Positions 21,444 through 30,243 of a DNA stretch of 64,000 bases are shown one piece after another. The stretch is from Porphyra umbilicalis (Eukaryota; Rhodophyta; Bangiophyceae; Bangiales; Bangiaceae): the NCBI GenBank assembly GCA_002049455.2, contig KV918823.1:124001-188000 (forward strand). The letters are read 5' to 3'. The notes beneath the pieces are model-generated. The model was not told the DNA's origin. It did not search any database and saw nothing but the letters and a program-made list of their open reading frames with translations. Position 1 is the first letter of the stretch. Each line of letters starts with the position of its first letter. The translations under genes and the position numbers were made by a program.

Positions 21444-23151
21444 ACACCCATGGTACATACACGGCCATGTCCCACTCAGGACGCCGACGCGTCGCTCGCA
21501 TGCTGCCGCGTCCAATCCCGCGCCTTGGCCAACGCCGCCGCCTCGTCCCGCTTCCACAGGTCCGCCGCCTCGTTGTTCAGCGGGTCATCCGGGTTGGGCG
21601 CCGCTAGCAGCGCTTGGATGGACAGCAGCACCGTGCGGATTTGCAGCGCCGGGCTCCACATTTTCTTGATGACGTCCAGGCAAATCCGCCCCAGGCGGTC
21701 AATGTTGGGATGGTACAGGCGCGTCAGGAACCGCACCTTAGGCGGCGCCATCGGGTAGTCATCGGGCAGAAATAGTTCCAAGCGGAAGGTGCCCCCTGCA
21801 ACAGACAGATAGCAAACAGGCACAAGACACAAAGCAGCAGCAGGGATGCGACAAGCAACGACAACAGAGAGGAGTTGGCAGTCAGCACCGTGGTCGCATG
21901 GAGGCAACGACACAGAGCAGCCAAATTCATCTGCATCGCGACGTCGGGTGACGCCCACCGACGGCAACACCGCGGACCACCCATCGGGAAGGTAGAATGG
22001 CAGTCCCAATGCGTACCCAGTCGACATCTTCTCTGCCCAGCCCAGCCAGCATCGACGCTCACTGCACGACACGTCGCACTCGATGCTCACTAGGCACACA
22101 CAAATGCGAGCATCAAGGTCGCTGCAAACCAGACGGCCGTCCACGTACCGGCATAGGGGGAGTCCTGGGGCCCCAGAATGACAACCGAGAAATACCGCGC
22201 ATTGTCGTCGTGCGGCACCGCATTGATGCCCGGTACTGTGGTTGGGGAGGTCCGCAGCCAACGCAAAACAGACGAGGGACCAGCCATACCAACACACACG
22301 CACCATGAAAGGGTCTGTCAGCAAATGTACAAGCAGGTACGCCCTGCTTTGTCGGCCTCGCGTGCTCGGCTCTGACCTAAAGCTTGACAAAAAGGGAGCC
22401 CACTCTGCTTTCGGCAGTGTCGAACAATGCATCCGTGCTCACACCACCAAGCAGCAGCCTACAGCCGCAGAAAAAGGACACGTACCTGGATCACTCAAGA
22501 GCCGCTCCGTCTCCTGCCCCGCGTGACACCATCACGCAACCACCACCAAGAGCCACGTCCAGCGCCAGCGAGCTCAGCCAAAAGCGTTAGAACAGACCCA
22601 CAACGTCGAGGGATACCACCTGCCAGCCCGGCGTACCAGGTCCAACGGCGCATGCGACAAGCATAGCATCAAATCCCCTCAGCACCACAAATAATGCAAA
22701 AAAGGGAGAGAAGCGCAACGGCTTGCTATCCCGGCACAGACAACAAGCCAGTCTCCAATATGAAGGACCTTCACACAGCTGCCTCCCGTTCAGCGGCCCG
22801 CGCCCTCGCTCAACACGCTCAAACGGGAAGCCGCCCTCCATAGGTACAAACAACACGCATTGTTACTCAGCGCTCCAGTAAGAGCCCTCCATGGAGTACA
22901 TATCTTGAGACACCAACCCCAACAGTCCAACGAACCTTCAAAATACGCTTGGGCAGCGCCCCGCCGGCGGCGAAAGCCATGCCTCCGTGCCGCCCTTCGC
23001 GAAGGCGGCACTCACCCCTGACGCCCTACAGCTGCAGCAAGCGTGCAAAGGAGCGTCCAAGAGCGATAGCAAAGAGAGCGATACAGGTAGCGGCCGATAC
23101 TGCAGAAGCAACACCAGGCTCGCAGAGCAATGGCCACGGTCTGCAGACCGC
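21444..23151. repeat. Left arm of a 1.7-kb inverted duplication
   Basis: This 1,708-bp arm is the reverse complement of 23403-25110 (position x pairs with 46554 minus x). I found only two mismatches by eye, near 23082 and 23145. It ends abruptly on both sides: the outer edge lies 32 bp beyond the UBC13 stop codon, and the inner edge lies 171 bp upstream of its start codon. It contains a complete UBC13 gene. Confidence 0.95.
21476..22980 (-). CDS. UBC13: Ubiquitin-conjugating enzyme E2 N (Ubc13), left copy, four exons
   Basis: The exons on the minus strand are 22980-22936, 22513-22486, 22235-22149 and 21795-21476, giving 159 residues. The protein is identical to that of the right copy at 23574. 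It has the Ubc13 N-terminus ([20 protein letters not shown]), the HPN motif at residues 82-84 and the catalytic Cys92 in LGRICLDV, followed by [18 protein letters not shown], diagnostic of Ubc13/UBE2N. With a Uev partner this E2 makes Lys63-linked ubiquitin chains in DNA-damage tolerance and signalling. A 28-nt second exon makes the gene easy to misannotate. Its promoter is inside the duplicated arm, so both copies should be expressed alike. Confidence 0.93.
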
Positions 23152-23402
23152 GCCGCTACTGGAAAGGAAGGGTGGCCCAAGTGGGTCGGTCTGACCGTGA
23201 CGTACTGCGCCACTTGAAGAATGTTCGTAAAGTGCTAGTGTGTTCAGAATTCAGGGAGTATGCGAAGCCGCACTGACAAGTCGTCGAGAGTCCGCATTTG
23301 CGTCATGCAATTGGAATGACAACGCCATAGGTCGACATCGATGACTCGACTGGGACCAGCTGCTTCACCCGTCTTGGGTCCCCGTCTTGCTCACCTCGCA
23401 TT
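23152..23402. other. Unique spacer of the inverted duplication
   Basis: These 251 bp separate the arms and are not self-complementary. With 171 bp of each arm they form the region between the two divergent UBC13 start codons (22980 and 23574, 593 bp apart). No motif is recognised. Confidence 0.8.
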
Positions 23403-25110
23403 GCGGTCAGCAGACCGTGGCCATTGCTCTGCGAGCCTGGTGTTGCTTCTGCAGTATCGGCCGCTACCTGTAACGCTCTCTTTGCTATCGCTCTTGGACG
23501 CTCCTTTGCACGCTTGCTGCAGCTGTAGGGCGTCAGGGGTGAGTGCCGCCTTCGCGAAGGGCGGCACGGAGGCATGGCTTTCGCCGCCGGCGGGGCGCTG
23601 CCCAAGCGTATTTTGAAGGTTCGTTGGACTGTTGGGGTTGGTGTCTCAAGATATGTACTCCATGGAGGGCTCTTACTGGAGCGCTGAGTAACAATGCGTG
23701 TTGTTTGTACCTATGGAGGGCGGCTTCCCGTTTGAGCGTGTTGAGCGAGGGCGCGGGCCGCTGAACGGGAGGCAGCTGTGTGAAGGTCCTTCATATTGGA
23801 GACTGGCTTGTTGTCTGTGCCGGGATAGCAAGCCGTTGCGCTTCTCTCCCTTTTTTGCATTATTTGTGGTGCTGAGGGGATTTGATGCTATGCTTGTCGC
23901 ATGCGCCGTTGGACCTGGTACGCCGGGCTGGCAGGTGGTATCCCTCGACGTTGTGGGTCTGTTCTAACGCTTTTGGCTGAGCTCGCTGGCGCTGGACGTG
24001 GCTCTTGGTGGTGGTTGCGTGATGGTGTCACGCGGGGCAGGAGACGGAGCGGCTCTTGAGTGATCCAGGTACGTGTCCTTTTTCTGCGGCTGTAGGCTGC
24101 TGCTTGGTGGTGTGAGCACGGATGCATTGTTCGACACTGCCGAAAGCAGAGTGGGCTCCCTTTTTGTCAAGCTTTAGGTCAGAGCCGAGCACGCGAGGCC
24201 GACAAAGCAGGGCGTACCTGCTTGTACATTTGCTGACAGACCCTTTCATGGTGCGTGTGTGTTGGTATGGCTGGTCCCTCGTCTGTTTTGCGTTGGCTGC
24301 GGACCTCCCCAACCACAGTACCGGGCATCAATGCGGTGCCGCACGACGACAATGCGCGGTATTTCTCGGTTGTCATTCTGGGGCCCCAGGACTCCCCCTA
24401 TGCCGGTACGTGGACGGCCGTCTGGTTTGCAGCGACCTTGATGCTCGCATTTGTGTGTGCCTAGTGAGCATCGAGTGCGACGTGTCGTGCAGTGAGCGTC
24501 GATGCTGGCTGGGCTGGGCAGAGAAGATGTCGACTGGGTACGCATTGGGACTGCCATTCTACCTTCCCGATGGGTGGTCCGCGGTGTTGCCGTCGGTGGG
24601 CGTCACCCGACGTCGCGATGCAGATGAATTTGGCTGCTCTGTGTCGTTGCCTCCATGCGACCACGGTGCTGACTGCCAACTCCTCTCTGTTGTCGTTGCT
24701 TGTCGCATCCCTGCTGCTGCTTTGTGTCTTGTGCCTGTTTGCTATCTGTCTGTTGCAGGGGGCACCTTCCGCTTGGAACTATTTCTGCCCGATGACTACC
24801 CGATGGCGCCGCCTAAGGTGCGGTTCCTGACGCGCCTGTACCATCCCAACATTGACCGCCTGGGGCGGATTTGCCTGGACGTCATCAAGAAAATGTGGAG
24901 CCCGGCGCTGCAAATCCGCACGGTGCTGCTGTCCATCCAAGCGCTGCTAGCGGCGCCCAACCCGGATGACCCGCTGAACAACGAGGCGGCGGACCTGTGG
25001 AAGCGGGACGAGGCGGCGGCGTTGGCCAAGGCGCGGGATTGGACGCGGCAGCATGCGAGCGACGCGTCGGCGTCCTGAGTGGGACATGGCCGTGTATGTA
25101 CCATGGGTGT
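23403..25110. repeat. Right arm of a 1.7-kb inverted duplication
   Basis: Reverse complement of 21444-23151 with about 99.9% identity by eye. Similarity stops sharply at 25110, where the next base differs from its partner. No transposon ends or target duplications flank the arms. Confidence 0.95.
23574..25078 (+). CDS. UBC13: Ubiquitin-conjugating enzyme E2 N (Ubc13), right copy, four exons
   Basis: The exons are 23574-23618, 24041-24068, 24319-24405 and 24759-25078. Introns of 422, 250 and 353 nt begin GTTCGT, GTACGT and GTACGT and end in CAG. Splicing yields 159 residues, close to the usual 152. Exon 1 encodes [15 protein letters not shown]; the 28-nt exon 2 encodes ETERLLSDP. Exon 4 carries HPN (82-84), catalytic Cys92 and the Ubc13-typical [12 protein letters not shown] segment. 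The start is fixed by the LPKRI motif that opens the E2 fold. It is the mirror copy of the gene at 21476-22980, and both are intact. Confidence 0.94.
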
Positions 25111-25541
25111 TCAGTGAGTGATGTGGCTGTTGTGTGCCAACGGAGGAGAGCGGCGTATGTCGAGATGGAAGCAGGTGTTCATCGCGGGGATTGGCGACGC
25201 ACGGGAGTGCCTTCTTTTCGTTCGAGAGATGAGGAAAGGTGTGGAGACAACAGCTGAAAAGACGACTGTCCAACGAAGTAGAGGCGTGCTCTGTGATGGG
25301 CTCTTCGCTATTTGCGTTTCGGGACTGATTGGGCTCTACGTCCCGCGTCCTCGCTCGTTCCCCTAGACCACAGCCCCGCGCGCTGTTCTGGGCTCTATGG
25401 CTTCGAAACGTCTAACAAACCACACAGGCATACGAGGGCGGACATGTGCCTCACCAGACCAAGTACTACCGTGAAACCCAAAGCCCCCAACCGTAAACGA
25501 GGTGTGGCTATGGCCACTGCCTGTACACTCTCCTACTATCG
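25111..25541. other. Intergenic, tail-to-tail
   Basis: This lies between the ends of the right UBC13 copy (+) and the G-patch gene (-). Short open frames exist but none looks like a protein. Confidence 0.6.
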
Positions 25542-26318
25542 TCATTGCGATGCTTGTTCGCTTCGCCTCTTGCACTTCTTCAGCTTCTTTTGCTCTCTCC
25601 TCTCTTTCCGCGCCTTCTTCTCCGCCTTGCGGATGACCCGGTTGACCTTGTCACGCCCGCTCGAGCTCCGCTTCTCTTTCTGCCGCTTGACCGTCGCCCC
25701 GCTACCCGCCGCCGGCATGACCGCCACTGCGTGGGTGTCAGGCACCATCGGTACCACCGGCGCAGGTGCAGTTGCAGGAGGGGCCATACTATCGTACGAC
25801 ACAACAGATCCTCGCGCATCCTGAGCGGCGAGCCTTGCCAGCTTGGCCGCCCCCGCCGGCCGGCACCGCCGACCCTCGCAAGCGGCAAAGAGCCCGGCGG
25901 TGCCGGGCGCCGGTGTTGGCGCGGCAGGCTCCTTGACAGGCGGCCCCGTGCCTAGGCCCAAACCACCACCGCCACAACCTCCCGTCCCCGCATCGCCGTC
26001 GTCGTCACTGTCATCGTCGTCACTGTCGTCAGATGACGACCCGGCGGCGCTTGCCCCGGCCGTCCGCTGCAGCGCCTTAGCAAAGCCGTCGGCCCACCAC
26101 TCAGCGCCCGCATATAGGCGTTCTCGATGAGGAGGAACCTTCCCAAGCCCAGTACCTTCCTCCCGCGTGGCGACGGCGAGCGGCTCGGCAATGCCGTCGC
26201 CGCGGGTCCCCAAGCCCGAACCGGGAGTCCAGCCCAGCTGCGTCAGCAGGCGCGCACCAAACCCAGCAACAGGGGGGGGGGGGGGAGGGGAGGGAGCAGA
26301 CCGTTGGTTACGACCCAT
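25542..26318 (-). CDS. G-patch domain protein, GPATCH4-like
   Basis: An uninterrupted 258-residue frame. Residues about 19-62 form a G-patch: GFGARLLTQLGWTPGSGLG, then GIAEPLAVATREEGTGLGKV. It is followed by AEWWADGFAKAL, which resembles the WW-containing extension typical of GPATCH4. The middle is acidic (Asp/Ser-rich, about 94-110) then Gly/Pro-rich, and the C-terminus is strongly basic (KVNRVIRKAEKKARKERREQ), typical of nucleolar proteins. G-patch proteins bind and activate DEAH-box helicases; GPATCH4 is linked to DHX15 in ribosome and snRNA maturation. The start at 26318 is the only Met before the domain. No intron. The exact orthology is inferred from the post-domain Trp pair. Confidence 0.8.
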   Translation of the reverse strand: MGRNQRSAPSPPPPPPVAGFGARLLTQLGWTPGSGLGTRGDGIAEPLAVATREEGTGLGKVPPHRERLYAGAEWWADGFAKALQRTAGASAAGSSSDDSDDDDSDDDGDAGTGGCGGGGLGLGTGPPVKEPAAPTPAPGTAGLFAACEGRRCRPAGAAKLARLAAQDARGSVVSYDSMAPPATAPAPVVPMVPDTHAVAVMPAAGSGATVKRQKEKRSSSGRDKVNRVIRKAEKKARKERREQKKLKKCKRRSEQASQ

Positions 26319-27009
26319 GATGGAGTACTGGTACGTTGGCAGTCTTCACCGTCACCACTCGAGGCGCGCGAGGCGGTTCAGGAGGCTGCTGCCGTGGCGT
26401 GGTGGGCACTACACTGCAGCAGACCGCCGTCTCGTCGACAATAGCGCGCCGACGGCGTCCAATTGATACGATCATTGACAACACAGCTGTAAGGTTTTCC
26501 GAAAGTGCAACGTATGAGGCTGAATAGAATACAGTCATTCTCCATTCTTGTCGCTTCCGTTCTTGTCCAGGGGGGGATAGCAACGAACGCGGTCGACCGG
26601 CCTCTACGGTACAATCAACGGCGATCGTGGGTCCCGATCATCGTCTTCTGCACGAAAAATGCGGGCTACTTTGTGGTCGTACGATCGCCATAGAGGGTGG
26701 ACAGCATTGGAGAAAGACTGTATACGACTCACTTGTAGGCGGCCGTGTACAAACGGAGACGCAATGCAGGAGCGTCAGTACAACGTATGCTTGACGGCGA
26801 CGAGCCACGCCGTGGTCGCGATGGGGCTTGTGCGGACATGCAGGACAATAAAAATGCATCAAAAGTAATGGATCAATTAAAATTGTTGTATTTGACAGAT
26901 TAATGAATCAAGTGCAGTGATTTCTCGCTCTAAGATCGCCGGCCGCAAGATCGATTCCGAAATGACCTGCGTTTTCCCTGGCCGTGAGGACAGGGTGCTC
27001 TCACAGTGC
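26319..27009. other. Intergenic, no gene supported
   Basis: This is the 5' flank of the G-patch gene, followed by comparatively AT-rich DNA (about 26840-26930). No gene or known element is evident. Confidence 0.55.
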
Positions 27010-28345
27010 AGTGTTGCACACATATACTTAGATCGCGGAACTTGCGCTCCGTTTCAGAGGTGGCAGACTGCATTCGTGTCCTCAGGGATCTGAGGGCGTG
27101 TCAGCGTTGGAAGCACGCGATGACGCGAAAAGCGAATAGAGTTACGCGGCTGAGAAGGAATGTCCTGCAACAAGGGTCACAGGGCCCGGACGGCGCCTGC
27201 CCCCCTGCCCCCCCCCACCGCCCCGAGTTGCGCGCGGGGACCACGCGCAGCGACTTCCGGGGTTCACCGCGCCCCCGATGACCCGCGGGTGATTGTGCCA
27301 GCGCGCCGGCTTCTGTTGCGGCGGCTTGTCGGCGGTTTCTAACGCCATCTAGCGGCTCGGTTAGTGGCGCCCCGTCGCGCGGCGGTCGGTCCCACACGCC
27401 CGCCCGTGCGCCGTGTCGGCCGCCCTGCTCGCCGTGCGCAGGTGCGCTGCGCGGCGGAGTGACGGCCCCTCCTGTCGGCGTCGCGCGACGCCGGCGAGCC
27501 GCCGCCGCAGCGGTGGCGGCGGCGGCACCCCTTTCTCTGCCCCACGCGCCCCGCGCCATGGCAACGTAGCTGTACGCGCCGGCGTGCCCGGTGTCGATTC
27601 GTCGCCGAGCGCGCCACCGCACTGAAGGCCGGGGTAATGCACGCACGTGCCTAGAATTTTAGTTGTGAAGGGAAAATATGAACATCTGTATGGACCTTGC
27701 TAAATCAATCCCGATCTCATAGAGAGAACTCACGGTACAGTGAGTTCCCGCTGTGCTTTATTGCAGGCACGTGCGTGCAATACGCCGGCCTTCAGTGCGG
27801 TGGCACGCTCGGCGACGCATCGACACCGAGCACGCCGGCCGCCTCCATAGTCGCGAGCGCGCACGGGGACACGTACAGCCACGTGGCCGTGGCGGGGGGC
27901 GCGTTGGGCAGAGAAAGGGGTGCCGCCACCGCCACCGCTGCGGCGGCGGCTCGCCGGCGTCGCGCGACGCCGACAGGAGGGGCCGTCACTCCGCCGCGCA
28001 GCGCACCTGCGCACGGCGAGCAGGGCGGCCGACACGGCGCACGGGCGGGCGTGTGGGACCGACCGCCGCGCGACGGGGCGCCACTAACCGAGCCGCTAGA
28101 TGGCGTTAGAAACCGCCGACAAGCCGCCGCAACAGAAGCCGGCGCGCTGGCACAATCACCCGCGGGTCATCGGGGGCGCGGTGAACCCCGGAAGTCGCTG
28201 CGCGTGGTCCCCGCGCGCAACTCGGGGCGGTGGGGGGGGCAGGGGGGCAGGCGCCGTCCGGGCCCTGTGACCCTTGTTGCAGGACACTCCTTCTCAGGCC
28301 CGTTCGCAGCACGTTTCGCAGTTCCGCGGGGCCCGCAGAACCGGG
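27010..28345. repeat. Dispersed repeat copy split by a fold-back element
   Basis: 27030-27149 and 28296-28345 together match the reverse complement of a stretch within 48990-49370 (shared landmarks: TTGCGCTCCGTTTCAGAGGT and GCGAAAAGCGAATAGAG). The fold-back element at 27150-28297 interrupts this copy; the other copy is continuous at that point. Confidence 0.7.
27150..28297. mobile_element. Fold-back element with ~0.5-kb inverted arms
   Basis: The arms 27150-27653 and 27765-28297 are inverted repeats of each other. Their ends are CTGAGAAGGAATGTCCTGCA and, inverted, CTGAGAAGGAGTGTCCTGCA. A 111-bp AT-richer loop (27654-27764) separates them. The right arm has about 30 extra bases near 27840-27870. 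Open frames in the arms mirror each other and are Arg/Ala-rich by-products. No transposase is encoded, so it is a non-autonomous fold-back or TIR element. A clear target duplication is not seen. Confidence 0.8.
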
Positions 28346-29155
28346 GTGTATTCTCTGCGGAAGAACATGCAGGCACCAGACAGACCGTGACTGTATTTAT
28401 GAGGCATGCGAGACAAGTATATTTACAGTACGATCCAATTGAATCGCAATACTGGCCTGGACGTTCGAGATGACCACCTTCGCACCTACTCGTACCACGA
28501 TGAACCCGCCCGTTTGGCATACTGCCGCCGCGACACATGTCGATAAGGTGTCTGCGACCATGTGCCCTCGGCGTGTTTTAGCCTCTCCATCCCCTGGTTC
28601 AAACACTCTTTCTAATATTGACGACGTGCAGGCCCGCGACGGAGTGCAAAGTTCAGTTTGCCCGCGCCGTGCGCATGCCAGCGGATGGCGTCGTCGCCCT
28701 GGTTAGCTTTTTGCGCTTTCGTCTTCCACATCGCAGGCTGTATCATTTATGTCGTACAGCTCTAGCCATGTGATACTTGGGAGGCGATAGCAACGTTGAC
28801 ATCTGTGAAGTATTTTGCGCGCACGCCGCCACGCTGTACCAGTCAGTCTGTCGGAAGACCTCGCTGCGTCAGCAGCGACCGCAGCCGTTCGGCAGGAATA
28901 TGAGAGGGCTGTGGTTGGTTGGTGAATAGGTGGAACGGATGATGTTGACGTAGGGGCAAGACACAAGAATAGGTTCCGGGAGGCGAAGAGACGAGAGTGG
29001 TTTTTCCAGACGGGCTGATGCTGATGCTGTCGCCGCCAGTCAGAGACAGAATTGGAGCCTGGATAGAGACAAGTTGATTTTCAAATGGTAAAATTACTAA
29101 TACAAACTTTTTCGCATTCGCCGGAACTACGTGCAGCGCGGTGCATCCCGGGGTT
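28346..29155. other. Non-genic accessory DNA
   Basis: No supported gene. The end (about 29132-29155) shares GGTGCATCCC-type sequence with the repeat near 48960-48990, so this is probably the outer part of a dispersed repeat. Confidence 0.45.
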
Positions 29156-29576
29156 GTCAGAGCACACCCAACAACGTCGGTTGCGAACGATATGCGAACC
29201 GTTTAAGAGCGCAACGTGTGCGCCTATGAGTGGCCAAAAGCGTTTCGGCAGCGATATGCACAGGCTCTGCGAACCCGCTCCGCTCGGATCGAGAGTACTT
29301 GTTTTCTTCTGTCGGCAGATCGCAGTGTATGGGAAACGGAGAAGGTGACGTTGCTGGGTTGTCGACCTGCGAACTGGAGCCTGCGAGCGGCTTTCCCGTG
29401 AGATGTCCACATTCCGACAGTCCAGTGCTACATTTCAAGCAAAAAGGCCATCGATAGACCTCGCGATCACGCTGATCTGGACCCCAATCGTCAGCAAATA
29501 AGACGGTCAAGTGAGACACGCAGCGCTATAGGCTTCAAATGGCTGCAAAATCTTGCGATCGAGTAGACACGACGTG
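29156..29576 (+). repeat. R1 dispersed repeat, copy 1, left half
   Basis: It matches 49486-50275 over its length (landmarks: GAGCGCAACGTGTGCGCCTA and GTGGCCAAAAGCGTTTCGGC), apart from a solo LTR present only in the other copy. The gypsy element at 29577 interrupts it and it resumes at 45663. It holds the intact, unoccupied version of the solo-LTR site (GATCGAGAG|TACTT near 29289-29300). Confidence 0.85.
29572..29576. repeat. Target-site duplication ACGTG (left) of the gypsy element
   Basis: ACGTG directly precedes the LTR at 29577 and recurs at 45658-45662 directly after the other LTR. Confidence 0.9.
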
Positions 29577-30228
29577 TGTAGTACCACAATCTAGGGGGTT
29601 ACCTCAGAAGGAGGGAAGTAACGGCCGTCTCAGCCGCTCGCGCGACACCCGCTATGGGACTCGAGGTCCGGGAAGTCGGGCCGATCGAAACGCCAAGACA
29701 TCGAGACACGGTTTACTTGCCGGCGACGACGGTGCCTCCCACCGTCGTCGCCCTTCGTCCTAAAAGGGCGGAAACCGTCGCCCGGGCCCAATTTCCCCCA
29801 ATGGGAATTGACCCGGGCCGTCACCAACCAATGCAGATAATTCCCTCCATGCATGTCAAGTCCCCCGAGGCGATCATTACAGACGAGGGGGAGAAACCGT
29901 CCCGCTTGCAACGCGCTGCACCCGCCGCGTGGCGCCCGGTCGGCCGTCGCCTGCCGCGCCCTCTCGGGCGCGCCAGCGCCCGCTCGGGCGCGCCAACCCG
30001 GGCCTCCCGCGGGGCCCGCGTGCCGGGCGCGGCGGATCGGGTGCGCTCCCTCAAGGGGCCCGAGCCGGGCAGCGGGGCCGCCCCCTCGCCCCGCCATCCC
30101 GCGTCGCCAACCCGTCGGCCACCACCGCCGCTGGCGTCGCCCCCACGCGTCGGGGACCGACGTCCCCCGCCGTCGCCGTCGTCCCCGCGGTGGCCCCCTG
30201 GCGCCTAGGGGGGCCCCGTAGTACGACA
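29577..30228 (-). repeat. 3' LTR of the gypsy element
   Basis: 652 bp. Plus-strand ends are TGTAGTACCACA and GTAGTACGACA, i.e. TG...CA. It differs from the other LTR near 29807, 30171 and 30225. The antisense ORF starts 16 bp beyond its inner edge, so this LTR could drive plus-strand transcription. Confidence 0.95.
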
Positions 30229-30236
30229 TCCCCTTC
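30229..30236 (-). other. Polypurine tract of the gypsy element
   Basis: On the minus strand GAAGGGGA abuts the 3' LTR, the expected place for plus-strand DNA priming. It is short, so confidence is moderate. Confidence 0.5.
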
Positions 30237-30243
30237 GGCTGAG

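Noticed and set aside
29929..30243. Starting the antisense ORF inside the LTR at 29929
   Set aside because: The extra 105 codons are LTR sequence, Arg/Pro-rich and duplicated in the other LTR. The Met at 30244, just outside the LTR, is more plausible, though not proven.
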